NCBI RefSeq assembly: GCF_023168145.1
Contig: NZ_BQYK01000001.1
Coordinates: forward strand, 15,239 to 79,238
DNA from: Sporosarcina sp. NCCP-2222
GTDB lineage: Bacteria; Bacillota; Bacilli; Bacillales_A; Planococcaceae
DNA: 64,000 bases
Direction: 5' to 3'
Positions 32,940 through 42,377 of this stretch are shown here, piece by piece. The position numbers and the translations under genes were made by a program. Numbering within the stretch: position 1 is the stretch's first letter; every line of letters starts with the position of its first letter. Below the pieces are notes generated by a model. That model was not told where the DNA came from. It saw nothing but the letters and a program-made list of their open reading frames with translations, and made no database searches.

Positions 32940-33311
32940 TTAAAGGCTGTTTTTCTCCCAAAGTTCGATCAATCGTCCTTCTGGATCATGAATCCAAACG
33001 AACTTTCCAAACTCGCTGTTTTCTTCTTGCTTAGCAAGAGGCACTCCAACATTCTCCAGATGCTGAATCGTTTCGTTCATATTATGAACTTGGAAATTTA
33101 TCATGACTTGCTGATCCGTTGGAAAATAGGGATCATTCTCTTCAAATAAAGAAAATACAGTCTCATTACCAATTTGGGGTGTAATTACTGTCCCATTCCA
33201 CTCCGCTAGATTTAGTTGTAATACTTCGCCGTACCACCTTTTTACAGACTCCAAATTTTTAGTTCTCCAAAATACTCCACCGAATCCTTTGATCATCGTA
33301 CTCAACTCCAT
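32940..33311 (-). CDS. VOC-family protein
   Basis: 123 residues. FGGVFWRTKNLESVKRWYGEVL is the first module and WIHDPEGRLIELWE the second, with the final Glu as a probable metal ligand. Shares its strand with the VOC gene 55 bases downstream. Function not assignable. Confidence 0.83.
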   Translation of the reverse strand: MELSTMIKGFGGVFWRTKNLESVKRWYGEVLQLNLAEWNGTVITPQIGNETVFSLFEENDPYFPTDQQVMINFQVHNMNETIQHLENVGVPLAKQEENSEFGKFVWIHDPEGRLIELWEKNSL

Positions 33312-33530
33312 CTGTAATAATTTTCAGTTATTAACTTCTGTTCCAACTATACTGCTTTGTTCGTCTGAGTACAATTCTCCAAAAATCACCTCATGCGAAT
33401 AATTGCTGAGATGATTTACTTATTACTAGTTCTCCGTAAGCTTTTTTTGCCATACTCATTTCGCCCCCTACGGATGTATACTCGGTAAATCGATGTCCGT
33501 TCCCACTTATGAGCCTGCTGCTTAGTTTTA

Positions 33531-34403
33531 TCATATGCCAAAACTTTTTGTCATAAACACTTGAGATACTGACGTATTTTCAAAACCTAAAGCTAATAGA
33601 CAGGAAACAACACGGCCATTTCCTTTCAGGAAATTATATGTTGTACGTGTGATTGGACGGTCATATTCCAGAGCATGCGCCAGAAGCTTAGAAAGAGCGC
33701 CATCATTCCCATTTTCTCTTACTTGAAAGAGAGTGATGCCTTCCGCATCTTTGCCAAACACTTGTTTTTTTCGAATTAAACAAGCTGCCTCTACTTCGCC
33801 ATTCGTCGTTATCAAGACGACTTCACCACCCGCTTTTGGCGTGTTACTCGAATCTGTTTGCCAAGGGACCATACTTGGAAATAAATTAGATCCAATCGAT
33901 TGAACAGCCGGTATCCTTTGCAGTTCATAGCCTTCAAGATCCGGCAGCTGAGCATCCAAAATTCCGTTACCACGCAAAAACAGCAAATCATCCACTACTT
34001 GATATCCACACTTCTCATATAAAGCAATGGCTGCTTTATTTTCAGAGAGGGCTTCTAATGTTGCTGTAGAAACATGATGCTCTCTAAGGACACTCTCCGC
34101 TGCTTCCATCAATCCATTCCCCAGCTTCTTGCCTCTATATTCAGGAACGATACCCGTACCGCCATTCCAGGAAATCTTTTGTCCGTCCGCTTCTCTGATT
34201 CCCTGAAGTACAAAGCCAATCGGTTTAGCTCCATCAAATGCAACGATAGACAATGCCGGGGACAAGCCTTCATTTCCAAAACGTCCGATAAATGTGTCGA
34301 GAGATAAATTCATCGGCATCAAATAGCCCTCAAACCCACGATTAAAGAGGACATGTGCTTCCTCAAAGCTCAGTGAAGTCATCAATTGATACGTAATATT
34401 CAT
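33531..34403 (-). CDS. GNAT acetyltransferase with C-terminal extension
   Basis: About 290 residues. The N-terminal GNAT domain has GTGIVPEYRGKKLGNGLMEAAESVL (acetyl-CoA loop) and ALYEKCGYQVVDD; the remaining 130 residues form a second, weaker GNAT-like domain ending in NFLKGNGRVVSCLLALGFE. The ATG at 34403 has GAGGGA six bases upstream. Two-domain GNATs of this kind are common in Bacillus; substrates are unknown. Confidence 0.85.
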   Translation of the reverse strand: MNITYQLMTSLSFEEAHVLFNRGFEGYLMPMNLSLDTFIGRFGNEGLSPALSIVAFDGAKPIGFVLQGIREADGQKISWNGGTGIVPEYRGKKLGNGLMEAAESVLREHHVSTATLEALSENKAAIALYEKCGYQVVDDLLFLRGNGILDAQLPDLEGYELQRIPAVQSIGSNLFPSMVPWQTDSSNTPKAGGEVVLITTNGEVEAACLIRKKQVFGKDAEGITLFQVRENGNDGALSKLLAHALEYDRPITRTTYNFLKGNGRVVSCLLALGFENTSVSQVFMTKSFGI

Positions 34404-34692
34404 TGGCAATCCCTCAATTTTTATTAAGATATAAAAGGTTGTAAGAGTTGTTAAGAACGAAGTTAAGCAAACAGGCTAAGCACTAGGCATGAACCCTCGA
34501 TCTAACTGTTTGGCCGACCCATTTCTCACTTCCACTTTTCCATATTGGACAAGCTGTTCCAAGCTGACACCAGCCCATCCACCAGGAACTTAAATCTGAA
34601 ACCGCTATAGCCAGGACGGCATTTTCCATAGAACACGCTGTTTTATCAACTCTCCAATCCATATAAAAATGATATCTTGATATTCGATATTA

Positions 34693-34968
34693 CTAGATTT
34701 CACCACCGAATATAAACGATAGGAATATTACAAACAAGACACCAAGCAAAATAGAAATTAACGATAGATATTTAATAAACCCTTTTTCTTTCTTGATGAA
34801 TGCAATAATTCCAAGAGTTATACCTGTTAAATAGATAGCAAATCCTATCGGTATAGCAATCATAGACCACTTTCCAAAGGTTATATTAATAGGTGGAAAA
34901 ATCATATACGCAATAAATATTCCAACTACAACAAGAACGATCGAATACTTACTATATTTCCTTCCCAC
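34693..34968 (-). CDS. Small three-helix membrane protein
   Basis: 91 residues, helices at about 9-26, 34-58 and 65-88. GTG start with GGGGGA eight bases upstream. No family recognised. Confidence 0.6.
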   Translation of the reverse strand: MGRKYSKYSIVLVVVGIFIAYMIFPPINITFGKWSMIAIPIGFAIYLTGITLGIIAFIKKEKGFIKYLSLISILLGVLFVIFLSFIFGGEI

Positions 34969-35005
34969 TTTCCATTTCCCCCTTAATGAAAAAAACTGCC
35001 TTCAA

Positions 35006-35671
35006 TCAACAAAACTTTGAGGTCTCTTCTACTTTCAAGATAGTAGTACGGGAGATTAAATAGACATGGCCAAAGATATCAATTTGGTCTCCCTTTACTC
35101 GTACAGCACAATCTTTGTTAGAGGCAAAAACATTCATTTCTCCTGACAGAGGAGACAGCTCGTCACGAACAAGCTCCATGTTATCTTCAAGATCAAAGTG
35201 TGACAGGATAGAAAAATCGCTAAGCCCGATACCGTCATAAACAGAACTTTTTGGAATGTCATAGCCTAAGTTTTTTGAGCATAACCATTTGGCAGACATG
35301 TTGATTGCGCCAGCGCTGGCCCCTAATACAACGGCTCTGCAGTTTCTAATGCATTCTGACAAGTCATATTCCATCAAAAAACGATTAAGATTAATAGTGC
35401 TTCCACCCAACAAGAAAATGACCGAAGCCTGTTGAATCAACCTTTGGGCGTCTTCTTTCTGTACGCGATAGTTAATTAAATGATACTCTTGAAATATAAT
35501 GCCAGCCTGATCCAGCCACGAACGCTCAGTAGCACCATCCTCTTCGAATACAGATGGATTCGAGCTAATCATAACTACCGATTTTCTATCAGTTATATCC
35601 TTCCGTAATGCCTTGCTTAATTTCTCTGGAAAGAAAGTAGTAAACCAACCTAAATAGTAATGAGCTTTCAT
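35006..35671 (-). CDS. Peptidase E-like (S51 / class I glutamine amidotransferase-like) protein
   Basis: About 221 residues. ASVIFLLGGSTINLNRFL and the nucleophile elbow VVLGASAGAINMS match the peptidase S51 (dipeptidase E) fold, with the Ser of GASAGA as nucleophile. The later GLSDFSILSHFD supplies the His. It may cleave Asp-X dipeptides; many Bacillus relatives are uncharacterised. GGAGG lies directly before ATG 35671. Confidence 0.82.
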   Translation of the reverse strand: MKAHYYLGWFTTFFPEKLSKALRKDITDRKSVVMISSNPSVFEEDGATERSWLDQAGIIFQEYHLINYRVQKEDAQRLIQQASVIFLLGGSTINLNRFLMEYDLSECIRNCRAVVLGASAGAINMSAKWLCSKNLGYDIPKSSVYDGIGLSDFSILSHFDLEDNMELVRDELSPLSGEMNVFASNKDCAVRVKGDQIDIFGHVYLISRTTILKVEETSKFC

Positions 35672-35837
35672 ATGTACCTCCACAATTAAATGACATAGAC
35701 GATAACGAAATGCCTCTCTCTGTCTTTTATCGATTAACGTAACAGACTTGGTATAATTATAGCAGATAAAACAATTTTCATAACATTTACAAGATAGTCA
35801 GGACATTTTATCCATTCCTTTACTTATCAAATAAAAT

Positions 35838-35870
35838 AGCCGGTTCTTTTTGATAAAGAGCCGGCTTTTC
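35838..35870. terminator. Terminator hairpin
   Basis: AGCCGGTTCTTT pairs with AAAGAGCCGGCT, T-rich on both sides; ends the 35964-37064 gene. Confidence 0.75.
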
Positions 35871-35963
35871 GCCTAACGCTTATTTTTTTCTAAAATTCCT
35901 TCTTCAATAAACATGGCATTGTCAAGTATTTGTCCAATAGAGATACAATACATTACAGAAGGT

Positions 35964-37064
35964 TTATTTCCCTTTCAATTGCCCAAAGAGTTCTTCCACT
36001 TCTGCTAAACCAACGTCGTCATATTTAGTCAAAGTAGCCAGGTCTTTGGGAAGCTGCCCCACCCGTTCTATCTGGTCTTCTTGCAGCTGGTGAAAGAGAC
36101 TGGGATGTCCATCGAATTCTTCCTCGGAGAGCGAAATATTCGCCAATGGGTCGGTAACGATGACATAATCCGACTTGTAAAACAGAATGAGTTTTCCTGG
36201 ATGCCCAAGCTCCACCTCACGTCTGGCTGTTTCTTCTTTAATTAAGTGTTTCAATTCTGTAAATAACATCTCGTCATGTTCTTCACTAAACCCTTCAACA
36301 TCCTCATGTAATCCTTCCAGATTATTCGGCAGCTCACTCATCACTCTCACTTCCTCTTCAGCTCCAAGTACAGAAAGGTAACTTTCTGACTTCTCGAATC
36401 TTTGAGGCAGCAGGAAGGCGTCCCGAAGAAAATGCGGGACTTCCAAGCTGCGGTCTTTATATACAATTGTGCGAACTGATGCGAGACCCGGCAGTGCGTC
36501 TTCAGGGGAACTTGAACTTGCAGCTGTCTCCATTTCTTCAGTGAGACCTTTATGTTGTTGAATGTTGGAACGGATTAAGGCTTCCATCTTTTGCAGCCGC
36601 TCTTCCAGTTCGGACACTTCGGTTTCATCACCTTTCCGAGGCTCCGGATCTTGATAAGCCGGCACTTTTATATCTTGAGGTGAGTATTTCTTCACATACC
36701 ATCGAACGATCAAATAGATCGCCTCCCAAGAAAGGAGTGCCTCAGAATATCGGAAATTTCTCGTTTCGTGCGCAGCTGAGTTTCCGTTCATCCGCACTTG
36801 ATGTAGTGCGTCAAGGACTTCCTTTTCCAACAAACCCTTCTTCTCCAGCAGATCAATCCTTTCTTTCAGTGTCAGATTATCTTCCCCTGACAGCTGTTCG
36901 GCAATCATCACCCGTTGGAGAATAGCTTCGACAAATGTCCGGGCATGCATCAACATGGTCTGTGGACTGGAATAAATACTCTTTTCAAGCCCGTTTGCCA
37001 TTTGGGACAAATCATCGGATATTGGTTCTAGAAAATGATAAAAATAGGATGGGTTATTTTCCAT
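35964..37064 (-). CDS. DUF4145-like domain protein of unknown function
   Basis: 366 residues. Residues about 20-120 (TMLMHARTFVEAILQRVM, VLDALHQVRMNGNSAAHE) form a DUF4145/HEPN-like helical domain usually found at the N-terminus of restriction and helicase proteins. A coiled-coil stretch follows (SELEERLQKMEALIRSNIQQ) and then an acidic domain with no recognised motif. No endonuclease or helicase part is attached and no such gene is adjacent. Possible defence or nucleic-acid role, not shown. Confidence 0.6.
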   Translation of the reverse strand: MENNPSYFYHFLEPISDDLSQMANGLEKSIYSSPQTMLMHARTFVEAILQRVMIAEQLSGEDNLTLKERIDLLEKKGLLEKEVLDALHQVRMNGNSAAHETRNFRYSEALLSWEAIYLIVRWYVKKYSPQDIKVPAYQDPEPRKGDETEVSELEERLQKMEALIRSNIQQHKGLTEEMETAASSSSPEDALPGLASVRTIVYKDRSLEVPHFLRDAFLLPQRFEKSESYLSVLGAEEEVRVMSELPNNLEGLHEDVEGFSEEHDEMLFTELKHLIKEETARREVELGHPGKLILFYKSDYVIVTDPLANISLSEEEFDGHPSLFHQLQEDQIERVGQLPKDLATLTKYDDVGLAEVEELFGQLKGK

Positions 37065-37327
37065 GGTAGGCAGGTCTCCTCATGTTAGCGTTGTATTTAC
37101 TACTGATCTTAAACGGTTCCCCTTTTCAAAATTCTATGTATATTGGGGCGCAATTTGCTTAGAAAGCAACTTATTTAATAGGCAATGCCTTGTAGTTTAT
37201 TTTCCCCATTGTACTGCACCATTAAACAATCGGTGACCAGGGAGATTGGAAACGCCCATCTTACAGAGGGCATCCAATTGTATTGGTTACTATTCTTTCT
37301 TTATTCCTTTTCATGGAACGCCAAATA

Positions 37328-37363
37328 ACTTGCAAAGTACAAATATATATTTGGGTTGCAAGT
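37328..37363. promoter_or_regulatory. Large inverted repeat, orphan operator candidate
   Basis: ACTTGCAA (37328-37335) and TTGCAAGT (37356-37363) flank an inner CAAATAT/ATATTTG pair. This looks like a repressor operator for a winged-helix regulator, but no intact gene follows; a decayed transposase does. Confidence 0.45.
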
Positions 37364-37369
37364 AACCGT

Positions 37370-37660
37370 GACAATAAGACTTTTTCGAGGACATAAGGAA
37401 TGGGCAGATTAACTAGAGAGGTATTAGATAAAGCAATCGGTCATAAACTTTAGCAAGAAAACGTAATATGCACCGATTCTTAGCATTCCTCTAAAACGTA
37501 TGTGGCTGATAAAGGTTAGATGGCAAGATTCCTACGAAGGGTCTTTATCACATTCAAACCGTCAACCGTTACCATCGAAGCTTCGAGGATGGATGCAGCA
37601 ATCTCATGGAGTTGCAAGCAAATAATTGAACAAACTGAAATAAGAAGATAAATGAGGTGA
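37370..37660 (+). mobile_element. Decayed IS1595-family transposase remnant
   Basis: The plus strand reads GMGRLTREVLDKAIGHKL-stop-QENVICTDS-stop-HSSKTYVADKG in one frame, then after frameshifts GLYHIQTVNRYH and SKLRGWMQQSHGVASK. These are the catalytic-domain and C-terminal blocks of IS1595/ISXO2-type DDE transposases (ENxxCTDS...YKTYxxxKG and KGxYHIQxVNxYHSxLKxWM). At least three nonsense codons and two frameshifts; no terminal repeats identified. Confidence 0.75.
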
Positions 37661-37691
37661 TTCTATTTTAGAAAAACTCAGGAGAATTAAT

Positions 37692-38072
37692 ATGAAAACT
37701 GCTGTATATATGGGATTTATTTTTTACTCTTTGACTATCTTAATCCACTTTCTTATTATAAGTAAAATTATTCCATTCACTTGGGTTAATGGTGGAAGGT
37801 CTGAATCGTTAGCTGAACAGTTACCAGTATCTATAATAAATATCGTTATTTCTATAATTGGAGTAGTTTTTACGTTAATTGTTAGCAAAATTAAACTATA
37901 TAAATCCCTAAGAAGAATAACAGTTATATGTTGGTTTTTTGTTGTCCTTTGGTCTTTTGGATTTATTCAACAATTGTTTGGAACACCATTTGAACAAATG
38001 GTTTGTTCGATTGTATTGCTAATTGGAGTTATATCGAACCTGCGTATGGCGATCGAAAAAAAATCGATGTAA
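37692..38072 (+). CDS. Four-helix membrane protein of unknown function
   Basis: 126 residues with helices at about 5-28, 47-65, 75-97 and 102-118 and a short basic tail. CAGGAG lies seven bases before the ATG. Its codon use is more AT-rich than that of neighbouring genes, and it follows an IS remnant, so it may be acquired. No family recognised. Confidence 0.65.
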   Translation: MKTAVYMGFIFYSLTILIHFLIISKIIPFTWVNGGRSESLAEQLPVSIINIVISIIGVVFTLIVSKIKLYKSLRRITVICWFFVVLWSFGFIQQLFGTPFEQMVCSIVLLIGVISNLRMAIEKKSM

Positions 38073-38153
38073 CAATTTAATTAATAAATTTGTGAACAAT
38101 TACACATAAACTATAGGGGCAGTAGTTAAGAAAGCGAATAATATAATCATTAT

Positions 38154-38184
38154 AGAACTTCTACAAAATGGGAAGTTCTTTTTT
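38154..38184 (+). terminator. Terminator of the membrane protein gene
   Basis: AGAACTTC pairs with GAAGTTCT around a ten-base loop, then TTTTT. Confidence 0.8.
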
Positions 38185-38215
38185 GCTATCAACAACAAAA
38201 ACTAACAAAGCTTAA

Positions 38216-38251
38216 AATAAAAAACCCTTTAGACAAAACACATCTAAAGGG
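38216..38251 (-). terminator. Intrinsic terminator of glmS
   Basis: Minus strand CCCTTTAGA/TCTAAAGGG with a nine-base loop and a TTTTTTATTTT tail. Confidence 0.9.
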
Positions 38252-38281
38252 CATAAAAGGCAATTCTTTTTTTATTAAAAC

Positions 38282-40084
38282 TTATTCCACCGTCACACTT
38301 TTCGCTAAGTTCCGCGGCTTATCTACATCACATCCACGATGCAAGGAAGCATAATACGCAATCAGCTGCAACGGAACAACCGACACGATCGGTGTCAATA
38401 ATTCATGCACCGGCGGCAAGACGAAGCGGTCCCCTTCCTCTTCTGTACCTTCCATGGAAATGATGCATGGATGCGCTCCCCGAGCAACGACTTCTTTCAC
38501 GTTTCCTCTAATATTGAGGCTAACGGATTTTTGAGTTGCAAGTGCAAAGACTGGCGTGCCCTCTTCGATAAGGGCGATCGTTCCATGTTTCAGTTCTCCA
38601 CCAGCAAAGCCTTCTGCTTGAATATAGGAAATCTCTTTTAGCTTGAGAGCACCTTCCAGGCTGACGTAGAAGTCTAGGTTGCGGCCAAGGAAGAAGGCGT
38701 TGCGTGTTGTTTCCAAGTACTCTTTTGCGATCTGTTCCATATCATCCTTCGAATCCACAAGGGTTTGGATGGCATTTGCCACGATGGAAAGTTCCTGTCT
38801 CAAATCAAAATCAGTTTCCCTGTTCAATTGTTTCGCTACAACGTACGCAGTTATCGCAAGTACCGCAACTTGTGCAGTGTATGCTTTTGTAGATGCAACT
38901 GCGATTTCCGGGCCAGCGTGAAGCAGCAAAGTATGATCCGCTTCCCGTGATAATGTGGAGCCCGGAACGTTGGTCATTGTAATTGTCGGATAGCCGAGCG
39001 CTTTAATTTTCACGAGCACTTGGCGGCTGTCCGCAGTTTCACCTGATTGGGTGATGAATAAAAACAACGGCTTCTTCGAGAGCAATGGCATGTTATAGCC
39101 GAATTCGCTGGAAATATGAACTTCGACAGGAATGCCTGCAAGCTTTTCAAAATATTGTTTGCCGATCAAGCCCGCATGGTAGCTTGTGCCCGCTGCGATG
39201 ATGTAGAGTCGATCGGCGTCTTGAATCGCTTGGATAATCGCCGGATCAATTGTAAGTTCTTCTTGCCCGTTTGTATAAGCTGTTAATATCTTACGCATGA
39301 CGCCTGGCTGCTCATCAATTTCTTTGAGCATATAATGCGGGTACGTCCCTTTTTCAATATCGCTCATGTCCAGTTTTGCTGTATATGGCGCGCGGTTGAT
39401 GTCCGTACCGTCGAGTGTCATGATGCGGATCGCATCCTTAGTAACAAGGACAACTTCTTCATCATGCAGCTCGATGAACTGGTCTGTCAGCTGCAGCATC
39501 GCCATCGCGTCGGATGCGACGACATTGAAGCCATCCCCAACACCGACAAGCAATGGGCTGCGGTTTTTAGCTACGTAAATAGTACCTTGGTCTTCGGAAT
39601 CGAGCATTGCGATTGCGTAGGAACCATGTAATAAGGAAAGTGTATGCCGGAATGCAGCTTCCGTAGCCATCCCTTCTTTGACAAACACCTCAACCAACTG
39701 CACAATAACTTCCGTATCGGTATCCGAATTCATTTTGACGCCTTGCAAATATTGCTTTTGAAGCTGAACATAATTTTCAATGACTCCATTATGCACCAAT
39801 GTGAAACGTCCTGATTCGCTTTGGTGAGGATGAGAGTTTTTCTGATCTGGAATTCCGTGTGTTGCCCATCTCGTATGGCCAATCCCAGTCTTTGAGTCAA
39901 TAGAAGGGTCAACGGCATTGCGCAAATCTGCAATCCGCCCTTTTTCTTTGATAACTTTTACACCGTCTGCAGTGAGCAGTCCAAGACCTGCTGAATCGTA
40001 CCCACGGTATTCAAGTTTTTCAAGCCCTTTTAATAAAATCTCTTTCGTATCCTGCTCGCCAATATAACCGACAATTCCACACAT
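38282..40084 (-). CDS. glmS: Glutamine--fructose-6-phosphate aminotransferase (isomerizing)
   Basis: 600 residues. Makes glucosamine-6-phosphate from fructose-6-phosphate and glutamine, the entry step to peptidoglycan and teichoic acid sugars. The nucleophile is Cys2 in [17 protein letters not shown] and HTRWATHG belong to the glutaminase domain; two SIS domains follow ([17 protein letters not shown] and NLAKSVTVE at the end). ATG at 40084 with GGAGG upstream places the Cys correctly; the longer frame from 40114 does not. A glmS ribozyme precedes it. Confidence 0.97.
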   Translation of the reverse strand: MCGIVGYIGEQDTKEILLKGLEKLEYRGYDSAGLGLLTADGVKVIKEKGRIADLRNAVDPSIDSKTGIGHTRWATHGIPDQKNSHPHQSESGRFTLVHNGVIENYVQLQKQYLQGVKMNSDTDTEVIVQLVEVFVKEGMATEAAFRHTLSLLHGSYAIAMLDSEDQGTIYVAKNRSPLLVGVGDGFNVVASDAMAMLQLTDQFIELHDEEVVLVTKDAIRIMTLDGTDINRAPYTAKLDMSDIEKGTYPHYMLKEIDEQPGVMRKILTAYTNGQEELTIDPAIIQAIQDADRLYIIAAGTSYHAGLIGKQYFEKLAGIPVEVHISSEFGYNMPLLSKKPLFLFITQSGETADSRQVLVKIKALGYPTITMTNVPGSTLSREADHTLLLHAGPEIAVASTKAYTAQVAVLAITAYVVAKQLNRETDFDLRQELSIVANAIQTLVDSKDDMEQIAKEYLETTRNAFFLGRNLDFYVSLEGALKLKEISYIQAEGFAGGELKHGTIALIEEGTPVFALATQKSVSLNIRGNVKEVVARGAHPCIISMEGTEEEGDRFVLPPVHELLTPIVSVVPLQLIAYYASLHRGCDVDKPRNLAKSVTVE

Positions 40085-40114
40085 ATTGATTTCCTCCTCT
40101 TGAAGAAATGGCAA

Positions 40115-40317
40115 AGTTCACCTCGGGATGTCCGAAGTGTTTGCCTTTCACTTGTTAGAATAGCCTTCTTGCCTCATTGTCCGTCTGATCACTCAAATGT
40201 TTTGTAGGCAAAAGTTACAATCGGGCATTTCGATCGGGAGGCATCCGCCGAATGTTTCGATACTCCTCCACCTCGTCTGCTGGGATGTGGATCATCCGAT
40301 TTCCCCAGCACTGGCGC
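40115..40317 (-). ncRNA. glmS ribozyme (GlcN6P-sensing, self-cleaving)
   Basis: On the minus strand the 5' UTR of glmS has the cleavage-site core A|GCGCC at 40318/40317, the P1 pair GTGCTGGG/CCCAGC, then GACGAGG, TATCGA and CGGCGGATGCC in the order of the glmS catalytic core (compare B. anthracis GACGAGGG, TATCGAGACATCGGCGGGTGCCC). A P4-like AAGTG...CACTT hairpin lies near the 3' end. Glucosamine-6-phosphate binding would cause self-cleavage and mRNA decay. The 3' boundary is approximate. Confidence 0.9.
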
Positions 40318-40384
40318 TATAATTGGTTTCCATTTGGCCGCAAATTTCCCTCCTTGGCACAGGTCAGTAAAAACCGACCCGTTA

Positions 40385-40414
40385 ATCATACAAAACTCGC
40401 TATTTTTTTGTCAA
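40385..40414 (-). promoter_or_regulatory. Promoter of glmS
   Basis: Minus strand TTGACA (40414-40409), 18-base spacer, TATGAT (40390-40385). The predicted start lies about 60 bases before the ribozyme cleavage site. Confidence 0.75.
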
Positions 40415-40470
40415 TCTATAGAGTAAGTCCGATTATTCAGGTAGTATGGAAGTTATTTAAAAGGCATCTG

Positions 40471-40938
40471 TTAGTTTAACAACTTCTTTAAGTCAATTCT
40501 TGTATAGGTTTTAGCGTAAGTCGAACCATCAACATTATAATATATGGCTTTTTTTATATATGGATCTGAGATGGGATCATAACCGTTTTTACTAATTAAC
40601 TTCAACATTTTGGGATTCTCTATTGGGTCTACACTTACAAATACTTCACGATGGCCGAATCTCATGGCTATATTCTCTCTATACGTAATCAATTCAGAGC
40701 CTATTCCAATACCCCGATACTCCTCCTTTACATATAAGTCGCTTAACTTAGGAAACAAAGATCCCTTTAATTTAAGAACTCCAAAACCTAATATCAGTCC
40801 ATTTTGTTCAGCGACTGCAAAATATACTTCCTTCTTAGCAAATTGCCTTACATAATTCGAGAATAATTCTTTATTATTCCTTATCCGACATAAGCCAAGG
40901 ATATCGTTATCATTCGCCAACCTTATATTGATTTCCAT
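40471..40938 (-). CDS. GNAT N-acetyltransferase
   Basis: 155 residues. LYVKEEYRGIGIGSELITYRE is the acetyl-CoA loop, preceded by FAVAEQNGLILGFGVLKLKG and followed by KLISKNGYDPI. Single-domain. Codon use is noticeably AT-rich. GGAAGG precedes the ATG. Substrate unknown. Confidence 0.87.
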   Translation of the reverse strand: MEINIRLANDNDILGLCRIRNNKELFSNYVRQFAKKEVYFAVAEQNGLILGFGVLKLKGSLFPKLSDLYVKEEYRGIGIGSELITYRENIAMRFGHREVFVSVDPIENPKMLKLISKNGYDPISDPYIKKAIYYNVDGSTYAKTYTRIDLKKLLN

Positions 40939-40970
40939 CTTAGTTATCCTTCCCTATTCCCATAAATTTA

Positions 40971-41012
40971 AAAGGATAGATAGAGCTTAGTAAATAAGCT
41001 CTTCTATCCTTT
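40971..41012. terminator. Bidirectional terminator
   Basis: AAAGGATAGA...AGAGCTTA pairs with TAAGCTCT...TCTATCCTTT, an extended stem with a short loop. Confidence 0.85.
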
Positions 41013-41037
41013 GCATTTTCTACTATGGAATTACCCC

Positions 41038-41703
41038 TTATCCTTTAACCGTTTCCCATTTATCAATGCGTTTTTGCAAAGATTTCCGCCATTCTTCTGC
41101 TAGTGGTTCAATGGCAACAATGCGCTTCATCGCGTCCACATCTTTTTGGCCACGGAAATAAATTTCATTGCAATAGGCAATGGAGATTTGATCCGGATGC
41201 TGTTCGATGAGTGTGATAGAGGAATCGCTTTTAACAAGCCCTTCCTTAATTACTCTGCATAGATAGCCGGTATAGCCTGTATCAATCATTCGCTTCATGA
41301 TGAGCGGCAAGCCGGTCCGTTTGTTAATGGTGCTGCATGGCACCCTTCCTTGAGTCACTTGGATAACGGCTTCTCCAACTTGATAGATATCCCCTACATA
41401 GACGTCTCGTTCTACCATATTCATGACCGTTAAGTTTTCTCCAAACGTGGAACGGGGCAGAGGCCGTTCAAACTCATCCTCCCATTGAGCATAATGTTCG
41501 AATGGATAGATGCACACCGCCCGGTCCGGCCCCCCGTGAAAACGCAAATCCGCTACGCCGTCTCCATTGAATCCGTCCTTTGTCAAGAACGCCTCCGCAA
41601 TTTGGTCCTTACAAATACCCGTTACCATTTCCTTTGACTCTTCGTAAACAACTGTTTTCGGTTTGCCGATTGAAAAAGTGACAATTTCCCGATTAACCAA
41701 CAT
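41038..41703 (-). CDS. MOSC-domain protein (YiiM-like)
   Basis: About 221 residues. The MOSC beta-barrel motifs are DLRFHGGPDRAVCIYP, STFGENLTV and the conserved Cys in QGRVPCSTINKRTG, with a short helical 3-alpha tail as in YiiM. Such proteins deliver or use molybdenum cofactor, in YiiM to reduce N-hydroxylated purine analogues. ATG at 41703 has TGGAGGG a few bases upstream. No Moco genes are nearby. Confidence 0.88.
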   Translation of the reverse strand: MLVNREIVTFSIGKPKTVVYEESKEMVTGICKDQIAEAFLTKDGFNGDGVADLRFHGGPDRAVCIYPFEHYAQWEDEFERPLPRSTFGENLTVMNMVERDVYVGDIYQVGEAVIQVTQGRVPCSTINKRTGLPLIMKRMIDTGYTGYLCRVIKEGLVKSDSSITLIEQHPDQISIAYCNEIYFRGQKDVDAMKRIVAIEPLAEEWRKSLQKRIDKWETVKG

Positions 41704-41830
41704 AAATCCCTCCACCATTTGATATGTATTTCATTAACTATATAGTATTTTTTCAAAATTGTTTAGGGAAAACTTGTATAAGATGAATTCACACCAATTC
41801 CCATGAGTATATATAGCAAGGAGTAATTCG

Positions 41831-42038
41831 ATGAGCGAATATTAAGTTGATCATTGTCCACAATGCGGTGAAACAGAGATGAGACGCAGAAAACAAAGTG
41901 GCTACGGGAACGATTTCTCCCTGTGGAATATTAGGGTTTGGGACAGCCTTGATTCATTTGATATGTACCGATTGCGGATGAATCCTTGGAAGTTATGTTG
42001 ATGATCATAGCTCTTTCCGAAAGATGGTGGAGAAGTGA
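41831..42038 (+). pseudogene. Zinc-ribbon protein, broken
   Basis: ATG at 41831 with AAGGAG upstream reads MSEY-stop-VDHCPQCGETEMRRRKQSGYG; after a frameshift near 41925 it continues ILGFGTALIHLICTDCG-stop-ILGSYVDD to TGA at 42036-42038. Two CxxC pairs (CPQC, CTDC) give a single zinc ribbon of about 65 residues like the small TFIIB-type zinc-ribbon proteins of Bacillales. Two nonsense codons and one frameshift make it non-functional. Confidence 0.75.
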
Positions 42039-42043
42039 ATAAA

Positions 42044-42085
42044 AACGAACCGCCCCGGTGTTGGACGGTTCGTTTAAAATTTTTA
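42044..42085. terminator. Bidirectional terminator
   Basis: AACGAACCG (42044-42052) pairs with CGGTTCGTT (42066-42074), followed by TAAAATTTTT. Confidence 0.75.
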
Positions 42086-42301
42086 TCGATTAGACGATTC
42101 CGTCTTCATTTTCTTGCGATAGGAATGGCGCCAGATGTAATAGATAGTCCATGCGATAAGCGGAATCAATTGGACGATTGGATTGTATTTGTTTTGCATA
42201 TTACAAATCCATACCAAACCTGCAATAAAAAACGGTACCATTATATACATATACATTCGAACTTCTTTGTTTTTAAAATTGCATTCAAATCTGCCAGCCA
42301 T
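42083..42301 (-). CDS. Small two-helix membrane protein
   Basis: 72 residues: helices at about 16-33 and 41-58, basic C-terminus (RHSYRKKMKTES). GAGGTG precedes ATG 42301. No family recognised. Confidence 0.6.
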   Translation of the reverse strand: MAGRFECNFKNKEVRMYMYIMVPFFIAGLVWICNMQNKYNPIVQLIPLIAWTIYYIWRHSYRKKMKTESSNR

Positions 42302-42377
42302 TCGTACTCACCTCACTATCTTTAAATTGATACGCGAACATCCCTTGCCATCTATACGAATTGCAACACAGGAAGTT

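Noticed and set aside
34404..34692. Possible coding remnant on the minus strand (GWAGVSLEQLVQYGKVEVR)
   Set aside because: A 38-codon stretch without a start and without a family I can recognise; too short to call a pseudogene.
40189..40389. 66-residue minus-strand ORF upstream of glmS
   Set aside because: It lies within the glmS ribozyme and 5' UTR and only reflects the RNA sequence.
42035..42325. 96-residue plus-strand ORF
   Set aside because: It starts inside the end of the zinc-ribbon pseudogene, runs through a terminator and is antisense to a better-supported small membrane protein gene.
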